Assembly (NCBI RefSeq): GCF_030269325.1
Contig: NZ_BSTD01000001.1
Coordinates: forward strand, 2,124,681-2,188,680
DNA from: Amycolatopsis sp. NBRC 101858
GTDB taxonomy: Bacteria > Actinomycetota > Actinomycetes > Mycobacteriales > Pseudonocardiaceae
DNA length: 64,000 bases
Reading direction: 5' to 3'
Every line of letters begins with the position of its first letter. Position 1 is the stretch's first letter. The translations under genes were made by a program, and so were the position numbers. The notes below the pieces were generated by a model that saw only the letters and a program-made list of their open reading frames with translations, had not been told where the DNA came from and ran no database searches. Below are positions 24,773 through 33,338 of this stretch, one piece after another.

Positions 24773-26200
24773 TCACAGGATCGGTTGCGGCGCATAGCCC
24801 GCGGCCGCGGGGAACCGCTCGAGCACCTGCGCCACGCGCTCGGCCACCTGCGCGACCTGGCGGCCGGCCGTACCGGTGAACGAGATGCGGTCGGCCAGCA
24901 GCTTGTCCAGCTCACCGCGGTCGAGGGGGATGCGCTCGTCGGCGGCGAAGCGGTCGAGGAGGTCGTTTTCGGCGCGGCCTTCCCGCATCTCCAGCGCGAC
25001 GGCGACGGAGTGCTCCTTGATCGCCTCGTGGGCCGTCTCACGTCCGACGCCCGCGCGGACCGAGGCCATGAGCACCTTCGTGGTGGTGAGGAACGGCAGG
25101 TAGCGATCAAGCTCACGCTCGATCACCGCCGGGAAGGCGCCGAACTCGGAAAGGACCGTGAGGAAGGTCTCCAGCAGGCCGTCGAGCGCGAAGAAGGCGT
25201 CCGGCAGCGCGACGCGGCGGACGACCGAGTCGGAAACGTCGCCCTCGTTCCACTGGTCGCCGGCCAGCTCGCCGATCATGGAGAGGTAGCCGCGCAGCAC
25301 GACCGCGAGGCCGTTCACGCGCTCGCACGAGCGGGTGTTCATCTTGTGCGGCATGGCGGACGAGCCGACCTGGCCGGGCTTGAAGCCCTCGGTGACCAGC
25401 TCGTGCCCGGCCATCAGCCGGACCGTCTTGGCCAGGCTGGACGGCGCCGCCGCGAGCTGGACCACAGTGGACAGCACGTCGAAGTCGAGCGAGCGCGGGT
25501 ACACCTGGCCGACGCTGACGAATCTCTGGTTAAAGCCGAGGTGCTGCATGACGCGGTCTTCGAGCTGGTCCAAAGTGGACTCGTCGCCGAGCAGATCGAG
25601 CATGTCCTGCGCGGTGCCGACCGGGCCCTTGATGCCGCGCAGCGGGTAGCGCTCGATGAGGTTGTCGAGCCGTTCGAAGGCGACGAGCAGCTCGTCGGCC
25701 GCGGTGGCGAACCGCTTGCCGAGGGTGGTGGCCTGCGCGGCGACGTTGTGCGAGCGGCCGGCCATGACGGTGTCGGCGTGCTCGACGGCGAGGGCGGCCA
25801 GCCGCGCCAGCACGGCGGCGACGCGGGTGCGCACGAGCTCCAGCGAGCGGAGCAGCTGCAGCTGCTCGACGTTCTCGGTGAGGTCGCGCGAGGTCATGCC
25901 CTTGTGGATGTGCTCCTGGCCGGCGAGGTCGCTGAACTCCTCGATGCGCGCCTTGACGTCGTGCCGGGTGACCCGCTCCCGCTCGGCGATCGATTCCAGC
26001 CGCACGTCTTCGAGCACGCGCTCGTAGTCCTCGACGACGCCGTCGGGCACCTCGACGCCGAGGTCCTTCTGCGCCTTGAGGACGGCGAGCCAGAGCTGCC
26101 GCTCCAGGACGACCTTCTGCTCCGGCGACCAGAGCGAGACCAGCTCCGCCGAGGCGTAGCGGGCGGCGAGCACGTTCGGAATGCGGGGCTTGTCCGTCAC
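24773..26200 (-). CDS. purB: Adenylosuccinate lyase
   Basis: PurB splits SAICAR to AICAR and adenylosuccinate to AMP, both releasing fumarate. The protein has 475 residues. The fumarase/aspartase signature is GSSAMPHKMNTRSCER, and the His/Ser/Thr segments AGRSHNVAAQATTLGKRF and MTSRDLTEN are present. GTG 26200 lies 6 nt after TATCGT with no RBS, as in the other leaderless pur genes here. It acts directly after PurC, whose gene lies about 6 kb downstream on the same strand. The amidase gene ends 22 bp upstream, so a separate promoter is needed. Confidence 0.96.
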   Translation of the reverse strand: MTDKPRIPNVLAARYASAELVSLWSPEQKVVLERQLWLAVLKAQKDLGVEVPDGVVEDYERVLEDVRLESIAERERVTRHDVKARIEEFSDLAGQEHIHKGMTSRDLTENVEQLQLLRSLELVRTRVAAVLARLAALAVEHADTVMAGRSHNVAAQATTLGKRFATAADELLVAFERLDNLIERYPLRGIKGPVGTAQDMLDLLGDESTLDQLEDRVMQHLGFNQRFVSVGQVYPRSLDFDVLSTVVQLAAAPSSLAKTVRLMAGHELVTEGFKPGQVGSSAMPHKMNTRSCERVNGLAVVLRGYLSMIGELAGDQWNEGDVSDSVVRRVALPDAFFALDGLLETFLTVLSEFGAFPAVIERELDRYLPFLTTTKVLMASVRAGVGRETAHEAIKEHSVAVALEMREGRAENDLLDRFAADERIPLDRGELDKLLADRISFTGTAGRQVAQVAERVAQVLERFPAAAGYAPQPIL

Positions 26201-26206
26201 GCCCTC

Positions 26207-26212
26207 ACGATA
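26207..26212 (-). promoter_or_regulatory. -10 box of leaderless purB promoter
   Basis: Minus-strand TATCGT is followed by 6 nt and GTG 26200. It lies in the 22-bp gap after the amidase gene. Confidence 0.55.
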
Positions 26213-26222
26213 CCTGCGCAGG

Positions 26223-27554
26223 TCAGCAGGGTTGCACGTCGGACGCCTTCACGTAGACCACCCGGTGGTTGTAGGAGAGCTGGAGGTACTTCGTCCCGCC
26301 GGTGACCAGCGTGTGGTTGGCCGGCACGTCCGCCGGGTCGAAGCGCGCGTAGTAGTTCTCCGCCCGGAACTCGCCGGTGACGACGTAGCTCTGGCCGGCC
26401 GGCAGCGTCCACGGGATGGCGCCGACCGTCCAGATCGGGTCGAACGGGATCTCGGCCGGGTACTCGGACTGTTCGGGGAACGCGCGCCCGTACAACGGCA
26501 CCGAAGTGGCCGCCGTCACCCGCTGGGCGCGTGCCGGAACGGTCGCCCGGTGGCCCGGGTTCTCGAACCACGCCTGCTTCCCGCCGTACCAGATCGCCGT
26601 CCAGTCGCCCTGCTGCCCGGCGAGCGCGTAGGTGCGGCCGGCGACGGCCTTGTCGCTCCAGTCGTCGATCGCGGTCGTGCCCGCCGAACCGTCCGGGTGC
26701 ACGACGGAGTCGGTGATCAGCGGGGACGCCGCGTCCGGCGCGGTGTGCAGGTAGACGAAGTTCGCGCCGTGGGCCGGCAGCGGCGTGCAGGGGCTCTTGG
26801 TGCAGTCGGTGAGCTCGGGCTGGTTGGTCGCGTAGTCCGGCTTGATCGTCACGGCCTGGCTCGCCGGGCCGCCGGTCGCCTTGATCGGCGCGCCGAGCAG
26901 GTCCATGTAGTGGGCCCAGTCCCAGTAGGGGCCCGGGTCCCAGTGCGCGGCCGCGAAGTTGCTGGTGCGCTCGCGGGAGACGTCCTCGTGGCCGAGGATG
27001 TGCTCGCGGTCGAGCGGGATGTGGTACTTCGCCGCCAGGAACTTCACGAGGTCCGCGGAGGCGCGGTACATCTGCTCGGTGTACCAGGTGCCGCCCTGCG
27101 TCGCGATGCCCTCGTGCTCGATGCCGATCGAGTGCTCGTTCATCGTCCAGTTGCCGGCGTGCCAGGCGACGTCCTCGGTCGGCACCATCTGCGTGACCTG
27201 GCCGTCGGACGAACGGATCACGTAGTGCGCGCTCGAACCGCTCGCCGGCTTCTGGAACGTGGCGATGGCCTGGTCGTACGGGCTCACGCCGCTGCCGGGC
27301 AGGCTTTCGGTGTCGTGGATGACGATGTACCGGATCTGCTGGCCGTCCCCGGGCCGGTTCGCCGGGTCGTAGTTGCCGTAGTTGTTCGGGTTGCCGTGGT
27401 CGGTGCTCGACCAGTCGTAGGCGGCGGGCACGAACCGGCAGTCGAGGTTCGCCGGGCACTCCGGCGCCTCCTGCGCGTGGGCGGCGACGGGGACGGCGGC
27501 GGTGATCGCCAGCGCGAACACCGCGGCGATCAGGCTTCGGGCGGTGAAGGTCAC
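26223..27554 (-). CDS. Secreted N-acetylmuramoyl-L-alanine amidase
   Basis: A 443-residue exported protein. The signal peptide (LIAAVFALAITAAVPVAAHA) ends near residue 27. An Amidase_2 domain lies at about residues 65-210: YIVIHDTESLPGSG has the first zinc His, HEGIATQGG follows, and ILGHEDVSRERTSNFAAAHWDPG contains the second His and further ligands. The C-terminal 220 residues hold SH3-like or beta-rich repeats with TDCTKSPC. It should cleave peptidoglycan stem peptides outside the membrane. Its GTG overlaps the stop of the mutarotase-like gene (GTGA), so it is coupled to a galactose-catabolic operon, an unexpected partner. Confidence 0.9.
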   Translation of the reverse strand: MTFTARSLIAAVFALAITAAVPVAAHAQEAPECPANLDCRFVPAAYDWSSTDHGNPNNYGNYDPANRPGDGQQIRYIVIHDTESLPGSGVSPYDQAIATFQKPASGSSAHYVIRSSDGQVTQMVPTEDVAWHAGNWTMNEHSIGIEHEGIATQGGTWYTEQMYRASADLVKFLAAKYHIPLDREHILGHEDVSRERTSNFAAAHWDPGPYWDWAHYMDLLGAPIKATGGPASQAVTIKPDYATNQPELTDCTKSPCTPLPAHGANFVYLHTAPDAASPLITDSVVHPDGSAGTTAIDDWSDKAVAGRTYALAGQQGDWTAIWYGGKQAWFENPGHRATVPARAQRVTAATSVPLYGRAFPEQSEYPAEIPFDPIWTVGAIPWTLPAGQSYVVTGEFRAENYYARFDPADVPANHTLVTGGTKYLQLSYNHRVVYVKASDVQPC

Positions 27555-28402
27555 ACGTCATCTTCCCGGACTTCGGCACGAATCGACAAGCCGGTCACTT
27601 CGCCGGGCGCCAAGGTGGTCAGCGGGCCGAGCACTTCCAGCTCGACGATCCGCGCCGGCGGGTCGAGGTCACCCAGCTCCGCGAGCGGCGCGGGCAGCGG
27701 GTGCTCCAGCCAGATCTCCAGCGGCGAGCCCTCGTCCGGGTACTCGCCCGCCGGGTCGACCTCGAACGACAGCGTCAGCGCGCCGTACGTCACCCAGCCC
27801 GCCGTGCCCGGCACGCCCAGCTTGCCGACGACGTCCTGGGCCGGCACGACCAGCCGGTCACCGTCCACTGTGTACTCCGGCGTGCCGGTCCCGGCCACCA
27901 GCGCGACCACTTCGGGCCGCCGGAGCCCGGCGGTGACCGGGCCGCCGCCGGGGAGCTGCGTGACGTTCCACAGAGCCCAGCGCACCGGTCGCGAACTGAC
28001 GTTCTCCGCGCGCAGGTCCAGCCGGTAGCCGTCGTCGAGCAGGGTTATCGCCCGCGTGAAGCGCAGGCCGGTGCGCGGGTCCGGCGCGCTGGTCATGGTG
28101 ACCGTGTCCCCGTCGGTGGCCACGGAGTACGGCCCGGAGTCGAGGACCGGGCCGGGCGGGCCGGGCCACTGGTCCGGACCCTCCCAGCCCTGCGGCGCGG
28201 GCCACGTCTTGTCGCCGCCGTAGTTGACCCAGTCGCCCATCTGCCCGGAGTTCGGTGCGTACTCGCCGCGCAGGTAGTCGTCGAGCAGATCGGTGTTGCG
28301 CCACAACAACTCGACGCCGCGGTGGCGCACCGACAGCAGCCGGCCGCCGAGTTCGGGCACCAGGCCGAGCCGCAGGTCGCCGCGGTCGAGCCAGGTCACC
28401 AT
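27551..28402 (-). CDS. DUF4380-like / aldose-epimerase-fold protein
   Basis: A 283-residue protein. The start MVTWLDRGDLRLGLVPELGG and RLLSVRHRGVELLWRN match the opening of galactose-mutarotase-like proteins. Middle blocks are GDWVNYGGDKTWPAPQGW and WALWNVTQLPGGG. The role may be anomer interconversion or sugar binding; this is inference from fold and context. ATG 28402 (or GTG 28399) overlaps the dehydratase stop, so translation is coupled. A mutarotase would supply the beta-anomer used by galactose dehydrogenases. Confidence 0.7.
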   Translation of the reverse strand: MVTWLDRGDLRLGLVPELGGRLLSVRHRGVELLWRNTDLLDDYLRGEYAPNSGQMGDWVNYGGDKTWPAPQGWEGPDQWPGPPGPVLDSGPYSVATDGDTVTMTSAPDPRTGLRFTRAITLLDDGYRLDLRAENVSSRPVRWALWNVTQLPGGGPVTAGLRRPEVVALVAGTGTPEYTVDGDRLVVPAQDVVGKLGVPGTAGWVTYGALTLSFEVDPAGEYPDEGSPLEIWLEHPLPAPLAELGDLDPPARIVELEVLGPLTTLAPGEVTGLSIRAEVREDDV

Positions 28403-29541
28403 TCGGCGAGACCGCCGTCGTCGTGGCGCCACACCGGTGAACGCCAGGTGTGCCCGGCCTCGTCGGCGCGGCGGACGGCCGCTTCGTCGACCTCGATGCC
28501 GAGGCCGGGCCCGAGCGGGCGGGCCGCGTAACCGTCCTGGAAGGCGAAGATCGACGGATCCGTGAGGTACGCGTGCTCGCGGCCCTCGTGGTAGTGCATG
28601 CCGACGCTCTGTTCCTGGATCAGGAAGTTCGGCGTCGCGAACGCGACCTGCAGCGACGCGGCCAGGGAGATCGGCCCGAGCGGGCAGTGCGGCGCCAGCG
28701 ACGCGCCGTAGATCTCGGCGAGCGCGCCGATCCGCCGCAGCTCGGAGATGCCGCCCGCGTGCGACGGGTCGGGCTGCACCACAGCGACACCCGCGTCGAG
28801 CACCGGCTTGAACTCCCAGCGCGAGTACAGCCGCTCGCCGACCGCGACCGGCACCGTGGACGCCTCGACGATCGAGCGCAGCGCGTCGCCCTGGGTCTCC
28901 GGCAGCACCGGTTCCTCGACGAACATCGGCTGGACGTCCTCGAGCAGCTTGACCAGCCGCCGCGCCATCGCGGGCGAGACGCGGCCGTGGAAGTCGATCG
29001 CGAGGTCGCGGTGCGGGCCGAGCACCTCCCGCGCTTCCCAGGCGCGCGCCACCGCGGCGTCGGCCTCCGCGGGCGACGCGATCGCGGTCAGCGGGCCGGC
29101 GACGTTCATCTTCACCGCCGTGAACCCGGCCTCGACCTGCGCGGACACGGCCTCGCGGATACCGGACGGCCGATCGCCGCCGACCCAGCTGTAGACCCGG
29201 ACGCGGTCACGGACCGGGCCGCCGAGCAGCTCGTGCACCGGCGCGTTGCGGACCTTGCCGGCGATGTCCCAGAGCGCGTGGTCGAAGCCGGCCAGCGCGC
29301 TGGAGAGCACCGGGCCGCCGCGGTAGAACCCGCCGCGGCGCAGCACCTGCCAGTGGTCCTCGATGCGCAGCGGGTCCTGGCCGATCAGCAGCTCGGACAT
29401 TTCGTGGACGGCCGCGCGCACGGTCTCCGCGCGGCCCTCGACCACGGGCTCGCCCCAGCCGCTGATGCCCTCGTCCGTGCTGACCTTGAGGAACAGCCAG
29501 CGCGGCGCGACCAGAAACGTTTCAACCCCGGTGATCTTCAC
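28396..29541 (-). CDS. dgoD: D-galactonate dehydratase (enolase superfamily)
   Basis: A 381-residue enolase-superfamily enzyme that dehydrates D-galactonate to 2-keto-3-deoxygalactonate. The metal ligands and catalytic residues of DgoD are visible. IDFHGR holds Asp and the catalytic His, FVEEPVLPE the second ligand, VGERLYSRWEF the third, and APHCPLGPISLAASLQ the second catalytic His. The N-terminal capping domain begins MKITGVETFLVAPRWLFLKV. It lies in the operon GH27, SDR, dehydratase, mutarotase-like, with a 13-bp gap after the SDR. Context (2-keto-3-deoxy-sugar kinase and aldolase divergently transcribed) supports galactonate over other acid sugars. Confidence 0.88.
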   Translation of the reverse strand: MKITGVETFLVAPRWLFLKVSTDEGISGWGEPVVEGRAETVRAAVHEMSELLIGQDPLRIEDHWQVLRRGGFYRGGPVLSSALAGFDHALWDIAGKVRNAPVHELLGGPVRDRVRVYSWVGGDRPSGIREAVSAQVEAGFTAVKMNVAGPLTAIASPAEADAAVARAWEAREVLGPHRDLAIDFHGRVSPAMARRLVKLLEDVQPMFVEEPVLPETQGDALRSIVEASTVPVAVGERLYSRWEFKPVLDAGVAVVQPDPSHAGGISELRRIGALAEIYGASLAPHCPLGPISLAASLQVAFATPNFLIQEQSVGMHYHEGREHAYLTDPSIFAFQDGYAARPLGPGLGIEVDEAAVRRADEAGHTWRSPVWRHDDGGLAEW

Positions 29542-29554
29542 CCGTGTCCCCCAT

Positions 29555-30238
29555 CTACGCGGAATCCTTGGCGGCGGACCAGCCGCCGTCGACGGTCAGC
29601 TCGGCCCCGGTGACGAACGACGCCGCGTCCGAGAGCAGGAAAGCGATCACGTTCGCCACCTCCGCCGGGTCACCGAGCCGGCCCGCCGGGGTCGCCCGGG
29701 CGCTGCGTTCGCGGTTCTCCGGCGAGATGCGGTCCCAGGCCTGGGTGAGCACCGGCCCCGGCAGCACGGAGTTGACCCGCACGTCAGGGGCGTATTCGAC
29801 GGCGAGCTGCCGGGCCAGCGCGACCAGCGCGCCCTTGCTCGCGGCGTACGCGGGGTGGCCCGGCAGGCCGAAGTGCGCGTGCACCGACGAGACCAGCACG
29901 ACCGCGCCGCCCCGGGCCCGCAGCGACGGCAGGCAGGCCTTCAGGGCTAGGTACGTGCCGGTCAGGTTGACGTCGAGCTGGCGTTCCCACTCGCCGCGGC
30001 CGATCTCGTGCAGCGCCCCGGTGCTGGGTACGTAGGCGTTGCTGACCAGGGCGTCCACCGCACCGATGTCCGCCCAGGTCGCCTCGTCGCTGACCGAACC
30101 CCGGATGGGAACGACCCCGTCGGGGAGTTCGGCGATGTCCACGCCCAGCACGCGATAGCCGTCGTCGAGCAGCTTCCGGGCCGTCGCCGCCCCGATCCCG
30201 GACGCCGCTCCGGTCACCACCGCCGTGCGCGCAGACAT
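29555..30238 (-). CDS. SDR, candidate galactose 1-dehydrogenase
   Basis: A 227-residue classical SDR from ATG 30238 (MSARTAVVTGAASGIGAATA). The catalytic set is Ser in VVLVSSVHAHFG and Tyr-Lys in YAASKGAL. The usual NNAG motif reads SNAYVPS, as in some sugar dehydrogenases. DVRVNSVLPGPVLT and VIAFLLSDAASFVTGAELTV are typical of the FabG-like tail. Its place between the alpha-galactosidase and galactonate dehydratase suggests oxidation of D-galactose to the lactone. Direct specificity cannot be read from the sequence. Confidence 0.78.
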   Translation of the reverse strand: MSARTAVVTGAASGIGAATARKLLDDGYRVLGVDIAELPDGVVPIRGSVSDEATWADIGAVDALVSNAYVPSTGALHEIGRGEWERQLDVNLTGTYLALKACLPSLRARGGAVVLVSSVHAHFGLPGHPAYAASKGALVALARQLAVEYAPDVRVNSVLPGPVLTQAWDRISPENRERSARATPAGRLGDPAEVANVIAFLLSDAASFVTGAELTVDGGWSAAKDSA

Positions 30239-30253
30239 CGCCGACTCCACTTC

Positions 30254-32299
30254 CTAGAACTTGGCTACGTGGACATGGTCGTCCGGCCCGCGGGCGGCGA
30301 ACCACAGCGACGCGCCGTCGGACGCGGCGCCGAGGGTTCCCACGATGCTCCCGCTCGGGTACTCCGGCCGTTTGAACCAGCCTGCCCAGGAGCCGGACCA
30401 GTCGTTGGCCCACAGCGAGTAGTCGCTCGCGGACGCGGTGAGCGCGACCTTCGCCCCGACCGCGACGAGCGTCGGGCTGCTGCTGACCGTGCCACCGACC
30501 GACGTCCAGTCCGACCAGGTGCCGCCCGTCTTCGTGCGGGCCCAGACGCTGTCGTCGGCGGTCCGGACGGCGACGACCGTGCCGCTCGTGGCCGTCGCCG
30601 CGCCGGGCCGGCCGTAGATCGGCTTGCCGCCGGGCGCCCCGAGACCGGACCACTGACCGGCACTGGTCCGCTGCCAGACCTGGCCGTCGGCGCCGCGGAC
30701 GAAGACCGTCCCGTCGGTGGTCACGGACGGCGAGTCGGTCAGCGTTCCGCCGAGCCGCTTCCAGTCGCCCCAGCGCTTCGAGTAGCTGCGCTGGTAGAGG
30801 GCGTTGTCGAGGCCGCGGACGTAGACGTCGATGCCGGTGGACGTCGCCACCGCGGCCGGCTGGCCGAGGAACTTGCCACCGACCCGGCCCGGCCCGTCGA
30901 GGCCCTTGACCTGCAGGGAGCCGTCGCGGTCGCGGAAGAACGTCACGGTCTTGCCGCCGGTGCGGACGATCGCCGGGCTCGCCGACGCGTCGCCGCCGAG
31001 GTCGTCACCCGGGACGAGGTCGGTGCCGTGCAGGCGCAGGAACGCCGTGCCGTGCGCGGGGACCGTGACCGTGTACGAGCCGCTCGCGCTGCCTCGGTCG
31101 GCGCGAGCGCGGAGGTCGCGAATGGACACTCGCCCCTTGAGACCGGCGTCGGCGAAGTTCAGCGTCATCTGCGTCGGTGCCTCGCCGCGGTTGAGCAGGA
31201 CAACCGCGCGGTCGCCGTCGCGGGAGAGGACCTTGCTGTAGGTGTCGGTGCTGCCGGTCGTCGCGATCCGGACGCCCTGGATGCCGAGGCGGTCCTGGTT
31301 GACGCCGACGATCTCCGGGTTCTTCAGCGTGCTGATCATCGACGCGGGCAGCGTGCGCGGGTCCGAGCCGAGGATCAGCGGGGAGGCCATCTCCGCCCAC
31401 ATGACGAACTGGGTGGTCGACTCCTCCTCGTTCAGCTCGTAAGTGCCCTGCTCGGTCTTGCGCATCGGGATCAGGTAGTCGGGGTCGTTGTAGTGGCCCG
31501 GCCCGTTCGCCTCGGGGTGCGCGGCGTTGGCGTCCATGTTGCGCAGGACGTCGGTCCAGATGCCCTCGTACGGCGTGCCGAACGCGATGTCCGTGCTGGT
31601 GCGCCAGGAGTCGGCGACCAGCGGGCCGTAGCTGTAGGCGATGCCGGCGACCTGGTCGGGCCCGTGCGGGGTGCCCCACTCGTCGGTGACCGGGTTGCAG
31701 ACGTTGAGCACCATCGGCCGGCCCGCCTTGGCGAGGGCCTTGCTGAACTGCGTGAACGCGTCCGCGGGCTTGAGGTTCTGGGCGATGCCGCAGAGGAAGT
31801 CGACCTTCACGGCGTCGAACTTCCAGTTCGCGAAGCGCTTGGTGTCCTGCTCGTAGTGGCCGCCGGAGCCGGCCGCGCAGTTCTTGCCGTCGGAGGCGCC
31901 CGCGTCGGTGTAGATGCCGGCCAGCAGGTGGCGGTCGTGCAGGTACTTGACCAAAGTGGACAGTCCACTGGGGAACTTCGCGCTGTCCGCGAGGAGGTTG
32001 CCCTGGGCGTCGCGCGGGTCGGGGGCGGTCCAGCCGCCGTCGATCCAGACGTAGCGATAGCCGGCGTCACGCAGGCCGCTGGAGACGAGGAAGTCCGCGA
32101 CGGACTTCACCGACGCCTCACTGGGCGCGCCGAGGCCGTAGTAGGTGTTCCAGCCCATGTACGGGGTCTTCGCGACCCCGCTGTCGTAGTAGTCGGGAGC
32201 ACCTTGGTCCACGGCCGGTGTTGCCTGTGCGGGGATCGCGATGGCGGTGAGCGCGGCGGCTGCCGCTGCTACGACCGCTAAGGATCTCTTCAAGAGCAT
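30254..32299 (-). CDS. Secreted GH27 alpha-galactosidase with C-terminal beta-propeller-like repeats
   Basis: A 681-residue exported glycosidase from ATG 32299. The signal peptide is rich in Ala (SLAVVAAAAAALTAIAIPA). The GH27 barrel starts TPYMGWNTYYGLG; the nucleophile Asp is in DAVKVDFLCG and the acid/base Asp in VADSWRTSTDI. After a C-terminal beta-sandwich (to about residue 410) come roughly five repeats with the pattern VRGLDNALYQRS / VRGADGQVWQRT / VRTADDSVWART, like PLL or tachylectin-type propellers. It should release galactose from melibiose, raffinose or galactomannan outside the cell. Its promoter shares an operator with the KDPGal kinase. Confidence 0.9.
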   Translation of the reverse strand: MLLKRSLAVVAAAAAALTAIAIPAQATPAVDQGAPDYYDSGVAKTPYMGWNTYYGLGAPSEASVKSVADFLVSSGLRDAGYRYVWIDGGWTAPDPRDAQGNLLADSAKFPSGLSTLVKYLHDRHLLAGIYTDAGASDGKNCAAGSGGHYEQDTKRFANWKFDAVKVDFLCGIAQNLKPADAFTQFSKALAKAGRPMVLNVCNPVTDEWGTPHGPDQVAGIAYSYGPLVADSWRTSTDIAFGTPYEGIWTDVLRNMDANAAHPEANGPGHYNDPDYLIPMRKTEQGTYELNEEESTTQFVMWAEMASPLILGSDPRTLPASMISTLKNPEIVGVNQDRLGIQGVRIATTGSTDTYSKVLSRDGDRAVVLLNRGEAPTQMTLNFADAGLKGRVSIRDLRARADRGSASGSYTVTVPAHGTAFLRLHGTDLVPGDDLGGDASASPAIVRTGGKTVTFFRDRDGSLQVKGLDGPGRVGGKFLGQPAAVATSTGIDVYVRGLDNALYQRSYSKRWGDWKRLGGTLTDSPSVTTDGTVFVRGADGQVWQRTSAGQWSGLGAPGGKPIYGRPGAATATSGTVVAVRTADDSVWARTKTGGTWSDWTSVGGTVSSSPTLVAVGAKVALTASASDYSLWANDWSGSWAGWFKRPEYPSGSIVGTLGAASDGASLWFAARGPDDHVHVAKF

Positions 32300-32350
32300 G
32301 TTGCCGGACACCCTTCTCCGATGAAACAGCGTCGAGCGAAGCCGTGGAGC

Positions 32351-32416
32351 AGCATGCCGGGGCGTCTCGGTCTCCGTCAAGAATAAATCCTAAATTAAGA
32401 TTTCACGCGCTATGCT
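32351..32416. promoter_or_regulatory. Divergent galactoside-regulon promoters with 13-bp operator
   Basis: The operator TCCTAAATTAAGA (32388-32400) lies in a 19-bp near-palindrome AAATC-N9-GATTT (32385-32403). Leftward, exactly 7 bp separate it from the -35 TTGACG (32375-32380); the -10 CATGCT (32351-32356) is 18 nt further. Rightward, TATGCT (32411-32416) is the kinase -10, placing the operator over its -35. The same layout recurs at 40044-40115. Confidence 0.72.
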
Positions 32417-32423
32417 GTCGGCG

Positions 32424-33338
32424 ATGAACACCGAAGTCGTCACTCTCGGCGAGGCGATGCGGCTGCTGCTCGCCGAGCCCGGCGTCGCCCTGCGGCGCGC
32501 CCGCACCTTCACGTCGTCCGTCGCCGGCGCGGAGACCAACGTCTCCGTCGGGCTGGCCCGGCTCGGCCACCGCGTCCGCTGGCTGAGCCGAGTCGGCGAC
32601 GACCCGTCCGGCGCGCACGTGCTCGCCACCCTGCGCGCGGACGACGTCGACGTCTCGCAGGTCGAAGCCGATCCGGACGCGTACACCGGCTTCCTGATCC
32701 GGGACACCGAGACGGTCGAGTACCACCGAAGCGGCTCCGCAGCTTCGCGCTTGTCAGCTGCGTACGTGCGCGACGCAGGTCTCGACGGTGCTCGGCTCGT
32801 ACACGTCTCCGGAATCACGGCGATGCTGTCGCCTGACGCGTGCGAAGCCGTCGAAGCGCTCTTCGCGCTGGCCCGCGCTTCGGGCGCTTGGGTGTCCTTC
32901 GACCCGAACGTCCGGCTGAAGCTCGCCAAACCGGACGTCTGGCGCGAGACCGTCGGCCCGCTGCTGACCAGGGCGGACCTCGTCTTCGCCGGAGAAGACG
33001 AGCTCGACCTGCTCGGGCAGACGCCGGACGCGCTGCTCGCGGGCCGGGCGCAGACGGTGGTCGTCAAGCAGCGGGACAAGGTCGCGCGAGCGGTGACGGC
33101 CGACGGCTCGTGGTCGCAGCCGAGCCTGGTCACGCGGGTCGTCGACCCGGTCGGCGCCGGGGATGCGCTGACCTCGGGGTACCTGTCGGCGTGGCTGCGG
33201 GGCGCGTCGCCGGAGGACGCGCTGCGGGCGGGCGCGGCCTGCGCGGCGCTGGTCGTCGGCACGCGGACCGACCTGGAAGGCCTGCCCGACCGGGGCGAAC
33301 TCACGAAAGCACTGCTCGGCACGGAGGTGGACCGATGA
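32424..33338 (+). CDS. 2-keto-3-deoxy-galactonate/gluconate kinase (PfkB family)
   Basis: A 304-residue ribokinase-like sugar kinase from ATG 32424. It opens MNTEVVTLGEAMRLLLAEPG; sugar-binding GAETNVSVGLARLGH and the catalytic DPVGAGDALTSGYL are clear. KDG kinases phosphorylate 2-keto-3-deoxy sugar acids at C6. The neighbouring galactonate dehydratase and aldolase point to 2-keto-3-deoxygalactonate. The start lies 7 nt after TATGCT without an RBS, so the message is leaderless; the upstream in-frame TTG/CTG-type start at 32412 would lie within the -10 box. The aldolase overlaps its stop (ATGA). Confidence 0.88.
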   Translation: MNTEVVTLGEAMRLLLAEPGVALRRARTFTSSVAGAETNVSVGLARLGHRVRWLSRVGDDPSGAHVLATLRADDVDVSQVEADPDAYTGFLIRDTETVEYHRSGSAASRLSAAYVRDAGLDGARLVHVSGITAMLSPDACEAVEALFALARASGAWVSFDPNVRLKLAKPDVWRETVGPLLTRADLVFAGEDELDLLGQTPDALLAGRAQTVVVKQRDKVARAVTADGSWSQPSLVTRVVDPVGAGDALTSGYLSAWLRGASPEDALRAGAACAALVVGTRTDLEGLPDRGELTKALLGTEVDR

